Below, piece after piece: positions 16,746 through 25,379 of a stretch of 64,000 nucleotides of DNA. Each line of letters starts with the position of its first letter. The stretch's first letter is position 1. This stretch comes from JAWLAT01 sp041395325. Its GTDB lineage: Bacteria; Pseudomonadota; Gammaproteobacteria; Xanthomonadales; SZUA-5. The DNA is taken from positions 1-64,000 of the forward strand of contig JAWLAT010000017.1 of the NCBI GenBank assembly GCA_041395325.1. Reading direction: 5' to 3'. Made by a program: the position numbers and the translations under genes. A model generated the notes under the pieces. It saw nothing but the letters and a program-made list of their open reading frames with translations, ran no database searches and was not told the DNA's origin.

Positions 16746-17942
16746 ATGACCAGCCTGGATCTGCCGCCACCGGACGAAGAACTGCGTGCCCACAGCGATC
16801 GGCTGGCGCAGCTGTTGCGTGCGGAGATTCTGCGCGATGGTCCGCTGAGTTTCGCCCGCTACATGGAGATGTGCCTGTATACGCCCGGGCTGGGCTATTA
16901 CAGCGCGGGCCTGCGCAAGTTCGGCCGCGATGGCGATTTCGTCACTGCGCCCGAACTGGGACCGGTTTTCGCCGGGTGCCTGGCGCGGGTCATCGCACCG
17001 GTGCTGCGGCGCCTGGATCAACCGACGATCCTCGAGCTGGGCCCGGGCAGTGGGCGCCTGGCCGTGGACCTGTGCCGTGCCCTACGCGATCTGGATGCGC
17101 TGCCCCACCGCTACTGGCTGCTGGAGCGCAGTGCCGATTTGCGCGAGCGGCAGATCGAACGGCTGGAGCAGGAACTGCCGGAACTGCTGCCGCGGATGGC
17201 CTGGCTGGATCGTCCGCCCAGCGAGCGGTGGGATGGCGTACTGCTTGGCAATGAAGTGGTTGACGCGCTGCCGGCAGAACTGTTCCAGATCGGCCCGGGC
17301 GGGCTGGCCGAAGCAGCACTGCAGCAGTTGCGGGTGACCTGCGTCGACGACCGGTTCGACTGGCTGCCGGCCCCGATGCCGGTCGAGGACGTTCGTCGAT
17401 TGCTGCCGCGCCTGCAGTCCCTGCCCCGAGGCCTGCCGCCGGGTTGGCGAGGCGACTGGCAACCGGAGATGGCGGCCTGGCTGCATGCGGTGGGCGAGAA
17501 GCTGCGCGATGGTCTGGTGTTGCTGGCCGACTACGGCGAGGTTCGTTCCGATCTCTATCACCCACGGCAGGGCGAGGGCAGCCTGCGCTGCTTCTACCGC
17601 CATCGGGTCCACGGGGATCCCTTCTGGTGGCCGGGGCTGTGTGATATCAGTGTCGGTGTGGACTTCACCGCGTTGGCCGAAGCCGGGGACCGGCTGGGCT
17701 GGACACTGCTGCACTACGACGAGCAGTCGGCCTTCCTGCGACAGGCCGGCATCGAGTCGGTGGTCGGTGACCTGAGCCGGCTCAGCGAGCGACGTCGGGT
17801 CGCCACCGCCGACGAGATCAAGACGCTGCTGCTGCCTTCGGCGATGGGCGAGCGCTTCAAGGTCATGGCCTTCTGCCATGGGCTCAATCCGGACGCGCTG
17901 CCGGAGCTCTTTCACCAGCCTGGACAGATGCATCGCCTGTGA
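16746..17942 (+). CDS. SAM-dependent methyltransferase, MidA/NDUFAF7 (DUF185) family
   Basis: 398 residues. The N-terminus has the conserved SFARYMEMCLYTPGLGYYS block, a hallmark of the family, followed by DFVTAPELGPVF and the SAM-binding loop LELGPGSGRLA. Eukaryotic members methylate an arginine of the NADH dehydrogenase subunit NDUFS2; bacterial roles are less clear. The start is taken at ATG 16746 (MTSLDLPPPDEELR). The stop overlaps the following GTG start by four bases (GTGA), which predicts translational coupling with the VanZ-like gene. Confidence 0.88.
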   Translation: MTSLDLPPPDEELRAHSDRLAQLLRAEILRDGPLSFARYMEMCLYTPGLGYYSAGLRKFGRDGDFVTAPELGPVFAGCLARVIAPVLRRLDQPTILELGPGSGRLAVDLCRALRDLDALPHRYWLLERSADLRERQIERLEQELPELLPRMAWLDRPPSERWDGVLLGNEVVDALPAELFQIGPGGLAEAALQQLRVTCVDDRFDWLPAPMPVEDVRRLLPRLQSLPRGLPPGWRGDWQPEMAAWLHAVGEKLRDGLVLLADYGEVRSDLYHPRQGEGSLRCFYRHRVHGDPFWWPGLCDISVGVDFTALAEAGDRLGWTLLHYDEQSAFLRQAGIESVVGDLSRLSERRRVATADEIKTLLLPSAMGERFKVMAFCHGLNPDALPELFHQPGQMHRL

Positions 17943-18364
17943 TTGCCGAAACTTCGACCCTGCATGGGGCACCGGCCTGGCAACGACTGCGGTGGTGGCA
18001 GGCGCTCGGCTGGCTGGGCGTGGGCGCCGTCATCGTGTTGTCGCTGTTGCCCCTGCCGCAGATAGGCCCGCAGTTGCCCAACGGCGACAAGTGGCAGCAT
18101 CTGCTGGCCTACGCGACGATGGCGCTGTACTTCGCCCAGTGGGCCAGCACCTGGGCGCAGCGGATACGGCAGGCGCTTTCGCTGCTGGCCCTGGGTGCGC
18201 TGCTGGAAGTGCTGCAGGGGCTGACTGGCTACCGACAGATGGATCCGCTCGACCTGTTGGCCAATGCCACGGGCATCGCCATTGGTGCCGGGCTGGCATT
18301 GGGGCCGCCGGGACGCTGGCTGCTGGCCATCGATGCTCTGCTGGCGAGGGTGCAGACCCCATGA
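17939..18364 (+). CDS. VanZ-like small membrane protein
   Basis: 141 residues with about four TM helices and the VanZ-family features: NGDKWQHLLAYATMA after helix 1 and ALLEVLQGLTGYRQMDPLDLLANATG, where acidic residues lie at the membrane face. Function in non-resistant bacteria is unknown. The GTG start overlaps the previous stop, and its own stop overlaps the dtd start (ATGA). Confidence 0.85.
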   Translation: MIAETSTLHGAPAWQRLRWWQALGWLGVGAVIVLSLLPLPQIGPQLPNGDKWQHLLAYATMALYFAQWASTWAQRIRQALSLLALGALLEVLQGLTGYRQMDPLDLLANATGIAIGAGLALGPPGRWLLAIDALLARVQTP

Positions 18365-18798
18365 TCGCGCTGATCCAGCGCGTACGCGAAGCCGCCGTCA
18401 CGGTCGACGGCGAATGCATTGGCGCGATCGGTCCGGGCATGCTGGCACTGATCGCGGTGCAGCCGGACGACCAGGAGGCTCAGCTGCAGCGAATGGCCGA
18501 GCGCCTGCTCGGCTACCGCATCTTTGCCGACGAACAGGACCGGATGAACCGCTCGCTGGTCGACAGCGGTGGCGGTCTGCTGCTGGTCTCGCAATTCACG
18601 CTGGCCGCCGACACGCGCAAGGGCATGCGGCCGAGCTTTACGCGGGCGGCGCCACCGGACAAGGGTCGGGTCGACTTCGAGCGGCTGGTGCAGATCGTGC
18701 GCGAACGCCATGCACCTGTGGAAACGGGCCGTTTCGGTGCCAACATGCAAGTCAGCCTGGTCAACGACGGGCCGGTCACCTTCTGGCTGGAGAGCTGA
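18361..18798 (+). CDS. dtd: D-aminoacyl-tRNA deacylase
   Basis: 145 residues, the normal Dtd length. It hydrolyses D-aminoacyl-tRNAs and mischarged glycyl-tRNA(Ala), a quality-control step of translation. The two signature motifs are present: SQFTLAAD and a C-terminal NDGPVTF that matches the Gly-cisPro motif (NxGPVT). N-terminal MIALIQRVREAAVTVDG is typical. It is last in a three-gene chain linked by 4-base overlaps. Confidence 0.95.
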   Translation: MIALIQRVREAAVTVDGECIGAIGPGMLALIAVQPDDQEAQLQRMAERLLGYRIFADEQDRMNRSLVDSGGGLLLVSQFTLAADTRKGMRPSFTRAAPPDKGRVDFERLVQIVRERHAPVETGRFGANMQVSLVNDGPVTFWLES

Positions 18799-18899
18799 TC
18801 CGGGTAGACAGGCAATGCCTTCCGCGCGGCGCTTGGACATTGTCGCGGTCCCCGTCAGTGACCGCACGCACCCCCATCAACTGAACATGCGTCTACTAG

Positions 18900-18928
18900 T
18901 TGACAGCATGTCAGTGCGGGACTAGCAT
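18900..18928 (+). promoter_or_regulatory. Candidate sigma-70 promoter of tetR
   Basis: TTGACA (18900-18905), 17-bp spacer, TAGCAT (18923-18928). The start would fall near 18935, one base before the ATG at 18936, so the message could be nearly leaderless. The -35 box is part of the palindrome described next. Confidence 0.5.
18901..18913. promoter_or_regulatory. Candidate TetR operator 1 (tetR promoter)
   Basis: TGACAGCATGTCA has perfect 5-base arms and overlaps the -35 box, which fits autorepression. Longer arms ACATGC (18885-18890) and GCATGT (18906-18911) are also inverted. It is related to the palindromes at 19621-19636 and 61051-61066. Confidence 0.5.
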
Positions 18929-18935
18929 CCCGCCC

Positions 18936-19583
18936 ATGAGCTACGTCGCCGAACGCCGTCTGGAAGAAAAGGAACAGCGTCGCACCGACATCGTCGATGC
19001 GGCCGAGGCCTGTTATCGCGAGGGCGACTGGGAGCGCGTCACGATGGACCAGGTGGCGCGGCGCGCAAGGATTTCGCGTGCGCTGCTCTATGTCTACTTC
19101 AAGGACAAGGTCGACCTGCATTTCGCCATCGCCGAGCGCGCTCTGCAGGAGCTCCGCCGCCGCTTCATGGCAGCAATGAGTGACCAGGACAACGGCCTGG
19201 AACAGGTCCAGGCGATTGGTCGCGCCTACGTCCAGTACGCCACCGATCTGCCGCACTACTTCAACGCCTGCTCGCGCTTTGAGGCGCATCAGCCCGAGGG
19301 CTTGTGCGGTCACAGCAATGAGTCGGCCTGTCTGTCCGCTGGCGATGCGGTGCATTCACTGGTCGCCAAGGCGATCCATCGCGGTATGGACGATGGTTCG
19401 ATCTCACCGTCGGTGGGTGATCCGATGCTGACGGCCGTGGTGTTGTGGGGTTTCATCCACGGCATCATCCAACTCGGCAAGACCAAGGCCCACGTCATGG
19501 CCCGCGATGGCTTCAATATCGACAACCTGATCGATCAGGCCTTGCGTCTGGCCGGTCGCGCACTGGCCTTGGGCCCCGCCTGA
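18936..19583 (+). CDS. TetR-family regulator
   Basis: 215 residues. The N-terminal HTH is clear: VTMDQVARRARISRALLYVYF with the YVYFKDKVDL recognition/cap pattern of TetR proteins (residues about 32-60). The C-terminal helical ligand domain is generic. The start at 18936 (MSYVAERRLEEKEQ) gives the standard pre-HTH length. It lies just upstream of and codirectional with an RND efflux operon; palindromes occur at both its own promoter and that of the operon, so it is probably their repressor. Confidence 0.9.
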   Translation: MSYVAERRLEEKEQRRTDIVDAAEACYREGDWERVTMDQVARRARISRALLYVYFKDKVDLHFAIAERALQELRRRFMAAMSDQDNGLEQVQAIGRAYVQYATDLPHYFNACSRFEAHQPEGLCGHSNESACLSAGDAVHSLVAKAIHRGMDDGSISPSVGDPMLTAVVLWGFIHGIIQLGKTKAHVMARDGFNIDNLIDQALRLAGRALALGPA

Positions 19584-19620
19584 TCCTGATCCGCATTCGC
19601 GGCCATTTTTTTGACCGGAG

Positions 19621-19636
19621 TTTGACACGTGTCTAG
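19621..19636. promoter_or_regulatory. Candidate TetR operator 2 (RND operon)
   Basis: TTTGACACGTGTCTAG contains the perfect palindrome GACACGTGTC and lies 7 bases before the efflux ATG at 19644, where a bound repressor would block transcription or the ribosome site. It matches the site at 61051-61066 at 14 of 16 bases. Confidence 0.55.
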
Positions 19637-19643
19637 GGCTTGT

Positions 19644-21128
19644 ATGGGTGTCGAGAGCGGGGCAGAGGGGCCAGGGCTGAGGGGTCAGGGGGCGCGAGTT
19701 GGTGTCCTGGCGGCAGTCGCCATGCTGATGGCATTCGGCACGACTGCGGTGATCGCGTCCGAGGCGCAAGCGGTTGCACTCGACTCCGATCAGGAGGCGG
19801 CGGCCGACGAGCGACCGCTGGATCAGGTCGTCGACGCGCTGGTCGCAGAAGGCCTGCAGCGCAACCTGGGCCTGGCCGGTCAGCAGCTGGATCTGGATCG
19901 AGCCTCGGCGGCACTGCGGGAAGCACGGGCCAGCTGGCGGCCGCAGGTGGAGCTGCAGGCCCGCTACACCCGCACCGAAGGCGGTCGCGAAATCGATCTG
20001 CCGGTGGCCGACCTGCTCAATCCGGTCTACGCCACCTTGCAGCAGCTGGCGCCGGGCAGCCAGTTCCCAACCCTGGACCAGACCCGCTTCAGTCTGCTGC
20101 GCGAACGCGAGCAGGACACCCGACTGAGTCTGCGCCAGCTCATCTATGCCCCGGCCGCCAGTGCGCAGATCCGTCGCCGCGAAGCCGAGCGGGCAGCGCA
20201 GGAAGCGGCCACCGAGAATTTCCGGCGGGAACTGGCGCGCGACATCCGCATTGCCTACTACGACTGGAGCCGCGCCCGTGCCGGTCTGGGAATCGTCGAG
20301 GCGAGCCTGACGGTGCTGGGCGAGAACGTTCGGGTCAGTCAGGCGCTGTACGACAACGGCAAGGTCACCCGTGACCAGGTGCTGCGTGCCGAGGCCGAGC
20401 GCTTGTCGCTGGAACAGGAACGCACTCGGGCGGTGGCGCAGGTGGCGCTGGCTCGCCGCTATCTGAACTTCTTGCTGGACTGGCCGCTGGATCAGGAGAT
20501 CGCGCAGAGTCTGGCCAGCCTCACGCCCGCGCTGCCGGCCGTGCAACTGCCCAGCGTCGCCGAGCTGGAACGCCAGGCCTTGCTGGGGCGACAGGAGCTG
20601 CGACAGCTGGACGCTGCCGTACAGGCTGCCGAAGCGGCCGAAGCCGCCGCCCGCGGTGAGCGCCTGCCGCTGCTGCTGGCCCAGGTCGATGTGGGCATCC
20701 AGGGCGAGGACTATCAGTTTGGCAGCGGCCACAACCAGGCCATCGCCTCGTTGGTACTGAGCGTGCCCATCGCCGATGGCGGCGCGCGCAAGGCCCGCCA
20801 GTCGCAGGCCCGTCTGGCCGCCGAGAGATTGCGCCTGGATCGAGCGCTGGCCGAACGTTCGGTGCGGCTGCAGCTGCGCGCCAGTCTGGAACAGCTGCAA
20901 ACCGCGCTCAGCGGCTACGACAGCGCCAAGGCGCAGGTGGAAGCCTCGCGCGAGGCCTTTCGCATCGCCAGTCGCAAGCGCGATGTGGGCTCGATCAGCC
21001 AGGTCGAATTCATCGACGCCGAGCGCACGGCCAGTCGCGCCGAACTGAATCTCAATCTGCATCGTTTCGATGTGCTGATCCGACGTGCCGAGCTGGCCTT
21101 TGCCGCCGCCCTGGAGCAGCCGCTGTGA
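19644..21128 (+). CDS. TolC-family outer-membrane efflux protein
   Basis: 494 residues. The ATG at 19644 has AGGG 6-7 bases upstream; an in-frame GTG at 19629 lies within the palindrome and is unlikely. An unusual hydrophilic stretch (ESGAEGPGLRGQG) precedes the signal peptide core (VGVLAAVAMLMAFGTTAVIA). The rest shows the long helical OEP pattern: EAERAAQEAATENFRRE-type coiled segments, VTRDQVLRAEAERLSLEQ and GSISQVEFIDAERT. It forms the outer-membrane channel of the tripartite pump with the next two genes. The N-terminal stretch is encoded by a dispersed repeat also found in aceE. Confidence 0.9.
   Translation: MGVESGAEGPGLRGQGARVGVLAAVAMLMAFGTTAVIASEAQAVALDSDQEAAADERPLDQVVDALVAEGLQRNLGLAGQQLDLDRASAALREARASWRPQVELQARYTRTEGGREIDLPVADLLNPVYATLQQLAPGSQFPTLDQTRFSLLREREQDTRLSLRQLIYAPAASAQIRRREAERAAQEAATENFRRELARDIRIAYYDWSRARAGLGIVEASLTVLGENVRVSQALYDNGKVTRDQVLRAEAERLSLEQERTRAVAQVALARRYLNFLLDWPLDQEIAQSLASLTPALPAVQLPSVAELERQALLGRQELRQLDAAVQAAEAAEAAARGERLPLLLAQVDVGIQGEDYQFGSGHNQAIASLVLSVPIADGGARKARQSQARLAAERLRLDRALAERSVRLQLRASLEQLQTALSGYDSAKAQVEASREAFRIASRKRDVGSISQVEFIDAERTASRAELNLNLHRFDVLIRRAELAFAAALEQPL
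19651..19692 (+). repeat. Dispersed heptamer-type repeat at the start of the efflux gene (copy C)
   Basis: This degenerate copy reads GAGAGC-GGGGC-AGAGGGG-CCAGGGCTGAGGGGTCAGGGGG. It aligns with the aceE copy (GAGAGCAGGGCTCAGGGCT...) including the leading GAGAGC, and both are read in the same frame: ESGAEGPGLRGQG here and ESRAQGSGPRAQG in AceE. Confidence 0.65.
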
Positions 21129-21163
21129 ACCCCATTTCTCACCTGCGTTTTCGGAGAACGATC

Positions 21164-22219
21164 ATGAACCGCACACTCCTGGCCGCGCTCGCCGTCGCGG
21201 GTGTAGTCGTCAGCCTCACGATTGCCGGCTGCAACGGCATGGCCACCCCGGACCTGGAAGCAGCGCCACGGGCGGTGCCGGTGCGCCTGGGCGCCGTGGA
21301 CAGCGGACCGCTGTTGCCGGGCATCGACACCAGCGGGCTGGTGGCCGCGCATGAAGAACTGAAGCTGGCCTTCAAGGTGGGTGGCGTCATCAAGGACATC
21401 CATGTGCAGGAAGGCGAGCGGGTCCAGGCCGGCCAGCGCCTGGCCGAGCTGGAATTGACCGAGGTCCAGGCCGGCGTCGAGCAGGCGGTCCAGGCGCACA
21501 AGAAGGCCGGTCAGGATCTGGCCCGTGGCGAGCGGCTTTACGCCGAACAGGTGGTCACACTGGAACAGCTCGAAGCCTTGCGCAGTGCCGAAGCCAGCGC
21601 CCGAGCCGCGCTGGATGCGGCCCGCTTCAACCGTCGCTTTGCGGTCATCGAAGCACCGCGCGCCGGACTCATTCAGCGCCGCCGCGCCGAGCCGGGCGAG
21701 ACCGTCGCTGCCGGCTCACCGATCCTCGAGCTGGGTGCCGATGCCGAAGGCTATGTGGTACGCGCCAGCCTGGCCGACCGCGAGGTGGTCCGGCTGGCCA
21801 TCGGTGACAGTGCGCAAGTGCGGCTGGATGCCTATGCCGGTGAGGTACTGCCGGGTCGGGTCACACTGATCGCGGCGGCGGCAGACCCGCGCACCGGTAC
21901 TTTTCCGATTGAAGTGCAGATTGATGCCCGCGAGCGACGGCTGGCCAGCGGCATGGTGGCCCGCCTGAACCTGACCCCGTCGGCCGGCGCAGCTGCAACG
22001 CTCGCCTATGTGCCCATTGCCGCCATTGTCGAAGGGCATGGCCGCCGCGCCAGCGTCTACAGCGTGGTCGACGGCAAGGCCAAGCGCCAGCCAGTGCAGG
22101 TCGCCTTCATCGACGGTGACCGCGTTGCCTTGAGTGAAGGGCCGCAACCGGGCAGCGAGGTCGTCACCGATGGGGCGTTGTTCCTGTCCGACGGCGACAG
22201 TGTGCGGGTGCAGAACTGA
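21164..22219 (+). CDS. RND efflux periplasmic adaptor (membrane fusion lipoprotein)
   Basis: 351 residues, start at ATG 21164 with GGAGAACG upstream. A lipobox (LTIAGC) predicts a lipoprotein. The HlyD/MFP pattern follows: AFKVGGVIKDIHVQEGERVQAGQ (barrel-sandwich hybrid, split), a short helical hairpin and IEAPRAGLIQRR, then a beta-barrel with RVTLIAAAADPRTGTFPIEV. It links the RND pump to the TolC-like channel. The gene is second in the operon. Confidence 0.92.
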   Translation: MNRTLLAALAVAGVVVSLTIAGCNGMATPDLEAAPRAVPVRLGAVDSGPLLPGIDTSGLVAAHEELKLAFKVGGVIKDIHVQEGERVQAGQRLAELELTEVQAGVEQAVQAHKKAGQDLARGERLYAEQVVTLEQLEALRSAEASARAALDAARFNRRFAVIEAPRAGLIQRRRAEPGETVAAGSPILELGADAEGYVVRASLADREVVRLAIGDSAQVRLDAYAGEVLPGRVTLIAAAADPRTGTFPIEVQIDARERRLASGMVARLNLTPSAGAAATLAYVPIAAIVEGHGRRASVYSVVDGKAKRQPVQVAFIDGDRVALSEGPQPGSEVVTDGALFLSDGDSVRVQN

Positions 22220-22288
22220 CCCGCCACACCCGGCGCACTTCCTCCAGCCATTGCGCGTGCCCCAGCGGTGCGCCGCGGAGCCGAATCG

Positions 22289-25200
22289 ATGAGCTTCCTC
22301 GAGTTTCCGATCCGTCGCTACCAGTTCACCGTGGTGGCCTTCCTGCTGTTGATCGCGCTCGGCGTCAGCGCCTTCAACGGCATCCCCCGCTCGGAAGATC
22401 CCTACTTTCCGATTTCCACCTTCGTCGTCACTGTGGTGCTGCCCGGTGCCGACCCGAAGGAGCTCGAGCGCACCGTGGTCAAGCCGCTGGAAGATGCACT
22501 CAGCGAACTGGAAGACCTCAAGACCATCGAAACCACGGTCAATGACTCGATCGCGGTGGTCATTCCCGAGTTCCACGCCTTCGTCGATGTCGAACGCAAG
22601 TACGACGAGGTGGTGCGCGAGATCAACGCACTGCGACCCAAGCTGCCCAGTGAGCTGCAGGACATCCGCGTTCGCAAGGTCAATCCCGGGCTGGTCAACA
22701 TCGTCCAGATGGCGCTGGTCAGCGAGGATGCGCCCTATGCCGAACTGGAGGACTGGGCGCGCGAACTGAAGGATCGCTTCAAGGGCGTGGTCGGCGTTCG
22801 GCAGGCCGAAACCTGGGCCTATCCGGAGCGCGAGTTGCGGGTCGCGCTGGACCTGGAACGCATGGCCCGGCTGGGCGTGCTGCCCGGTCAGGTGATGGCG
22901 GCACTGGCCAGCGAGAACGCCAATATCCCGGCCGGCGTGGTCGACGTGGGCCCGCGCAGCTTCAGCCTGCGCACCACCGGCAGCTACGAGCGACTGGAGC
23001 AGGTTCGCGACACCGTGGTCACCGCCGTCGACGGTCAGCGCATTCGCGTGTCGGATCTGGCCGAAGTCAGCTGGTCGACCGCCGCCGACACCTACCTGGG
23101 ACGCTTCGATGGTCGCCGGGCGGTATTCGTCACCGCCAATCAGCAGGACGGCCACAGCATCTTCGATACCCGCGACCGCCTGCACGCGGTGGCGCAGGAC
23201 CTGGCCAGCGAGCTGCCGTCACGGATCCAGTTGGAGCTGGGCTTTGACCAGGCCGAGAACGTCGCCCACCGGCTGGAACGGCTGGGCATCGACTTCGGTA
23301 TCGCCATCGGCCTGGTGCTGATCACCCTGCTGCCGCTGGGCCTGCGTGCCGGTGTGGTGGTGATGGTGGCGATCCCGCTGTCGCTGGCGATGGGCGTGGC
23401 GGCGCTGCATGCGCTGGGGCAGTCGTTGAACCAGCTGTCGATTGCCGGCTTCGTGGTGGCGCTGGGCCTGTTGGTCGACGACTCCATCGTCGTGGTCGAG
23501 AACATTGCCCGGCACCTGCGTGAAGGCATGAGCAGGACGCGTGCGGCCATTGAAGGCACCAAGCAGATCTTCCAGGCCGTACTGGGCTGCACCGCCACCT
23601 TGCTGTTCGCCTTCCTGCCGCTGCTGGCGCTGCCGGGCAATGCCGGCAAGTTCATTCGCGTGATGCCCAGTGCGGTGGTGGCGACGGTCATCGCCTCCTT
23701 GATCGTGGCGCTGACCATCGTGCCCTTCCTGGCCAGCCGCATGCTGGCCCGCGACCAGCATGAACACGGCAACTGGTTCCTGCAGAAACTGCTCAGCGGC
23801 ATCACCCGCATCTATCGCCCGCTGCTGCATCGGGCGCTGGCGCGACCCGGCCTGACCGTGGTGCTGGCACTGGCGCTGTTTGTCGCCAGCCTGGGCCTGG
23901 TGCCGGTGATTGGATTCTCGCTGTTCCCGAAGGCGGACACGCCGCAGTTCCTGATCACAGTGGAGACGCCCGAGGGTTCCAGTCTGGCCGCCACCGACGA
24001 GGCGCTGCGCTTCGTCGAGGCCGAACTGGCCCAACGGCCGGAGGTGGCGCACTGGTTCGCCAACCTTGGCCACGGCAATCCGAAGATCTACTACAACATC
24101 ATCCCGCGCGAGGAATCGAGCAATCTGGCCGAGCTGTTCGTCCAGCTGAAGGGCTACGACCCCACGGACACGCCGGCGATGATCGAGACGCTGCGGCAAT
24201 CCTTGTCGAACTATCCCAATGCGCACATCGTGGTGAAGGAGTTCGAAAACGGACCGCCCATCGCCGCGCCGATCGCGGTGAAGTTGTTCGGTTCGGACAT
24301 CGACACGCTACGCCGGCTGTCAGCGACGGTCGAGCAGATCCTGGCCGAGCATCCCGGCACAAGGGACATCGACAACCCGGTCAAGGTGGCCCGCACCGAT
24401 CTGAAACTGGTGGTGGATTCGGAGAAAGCCAGTCTGCTGGGCGTCGCCGCGGTGGAGCTGGATCGGGCCGTCCGCCTGGCCGTGTCGGGCCTGGAAGCCG
24501 GTCAATTCCGCGATGACCGCGGCGAATCCTATGCCATCACGGTCCGAGCCCCGATCGAGGGGCGGCCGACGCTGGCGCTGCTCGACCAGGTGCAGGTACC
24601 GACCCGCCAGGGCAGCCTGCTGCCGCTGAGTCAGCTGGCCCGGGTGGAGTTCATGGCCTCGCCGACGCAGATCCAACGGGTCGATCGTGAACGGGCGGTG
24701 GTGCTGAAGGCCTGGACCGCGCAGGGCTACAACACGGCCAAGGTGACGGCGCAGATCGAGCAGCAGTTGCAGGCGCTGAACTGGCCACGCGGTTATCGCT
24801 TTGCGATGGCCGGCGAAGCCGAGAGTCGGGCCGAGAGTTTCCAGGGTCTGGGCGCAGCGGCCATCGTCGCGGTGTTCGGGATCCTGGCCGTGTTGGTGCT
24901 GGAATTCGGCAGCTTCAAGAGCACGCTGATCGTGCTCGGCGTGGTGCCGCTGGGCGTGCTCGGTGGCCTGGTGATGCTGTTCCTGACCGGCTACAACCTG
25001 TCCTTCATGGCGATGATCGGCTTCATTGCGCTGATCGGTATCGAGATCAAGAACTCGATCCTGCTGGTGGATTTCACCAACCAGCTGCGGCTGCAGGGGC
25101 GCTCGCTGGATGAAGCCATCGAAGAGGCCGGCGAGGTTCGCTTCCTGCCGATCCTGCTGACCAGCCTGACCGCCATCGGCGGCCTGTTGCCGTTGGCGCT

Positions 25201-25363
25201 GCAGAATGTCGGCATGTACTCACCGATGGCCTGGGTGATCATCGGCGGACTGATTTCCTCGACCTTCCTGGCCCGGCTGGTGACGCCGGTCATGTACAAG
25301 CTGCTGCCGCCCGAGGTGATCGAGGCCGTGGAGGACGACGAGATCCTGCCGCAGCCCGCCTGA
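22289..25363 (+). CDS. RND efflux inner-membrane transporter
   Basis: 1,024 residues, the standard length for AcrB/HAE-type pumps. Twelve TM helices with two large periplasmic loops are expected. The proton-relay Asp pair is visible in GLLVDDSIVVVENIARH (TM4), and the second repeat has GFIALIGIEIKNSILLVDF. It is driven by the proton gradient; the substrate is not predictable. The start at 22289 (MSFLEFPIRRYQFTV) has GGAG upstream. It is third in the operon and is probably repressed by the upstream TetR protein. Confidence 0.95.
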   Translation: MSFLEFPIRRYQFTVVAFLLLIALGVSAFNGIPRSEDPYFPISTFVVTVVLPGADPKELERTVVKPLEDALSELEDLKTIETTVNDSIAVVIPEFHAFVDVERKYDEVVREINALRPKLPSELQDIRVRKVNPGLVNIVQMALVSEDAPYAELEDWARELKDRFKGVVGVRQAETWAYPERELRVALDLERMARLGVLPGQVMAALASENANIPAGVVDVGPRSFSLRTTGSYERLEQVRDTVVTAVDGQRIRVSDLAEVSWSTAADTYLGRFDGRRAVFVTANQQDGHSIFDTRDRLHAVAQDLASELPSRIQLELGFDQAENVAHRLERLGIDFGIAIGLVLITLLPLGLRAGVVVMVAIPLSLAMGVAALHALGQSLNQLSIAGFVVALGLLVDDSIVVVENIARHLREGMSRTRAAIEGTKQIFQAVLGCTATLLFAFLPLLALPGNAGKFIRVMPSAVVATVIASLIVALTIVPFLASRMLARDQHEHGNWFLQKLLSGITRIYRPLLHRALARPGLTVVLALALFVASLGLVPVIGFSLFPKADTPQFLITVETPEGSSLAATDEALRFVEAELAQRPEVAHWFANLGHGNPKIYYNIIPREESSNLAELFVQLKGYDPTDTPAMIETLRQSLSNYPNAHIVVKEFENGPPIAAPIAVKLFGSDIDTLRRLSATVEQILAEHPGTRDIDNPVKVARTDLKLVVDSEKASLLGVAAVELDRAVRLAVSGLEAGQFRDDRGESYAITVRAPIEGRPTLALLDQVQVPTRQGSLLPLSQLARVEFMASPTQIQRVDRERAVVLKAWTAQGYNTAKVTAQIEQQLQALNWPRGYRFAMAGEAESRAESFQGLGAAAIVAVFGILAVLVLEFGSFKSTLIVLGVVPLGVLGGLVMLFLTGYNLSFMAMIGFIALIGIEIKNSILLVDFTNQLRLQGRSLDEAIEEAGEVRFLPILLTSLTAIGGLLPLALQNVGMYSPMAWVIIGGLISSTFLARLVTPVMYKLLPPEVIEAVEDDEILPQPA

Positions 25364-25379
25364 CGGCAACGACCCCGAC

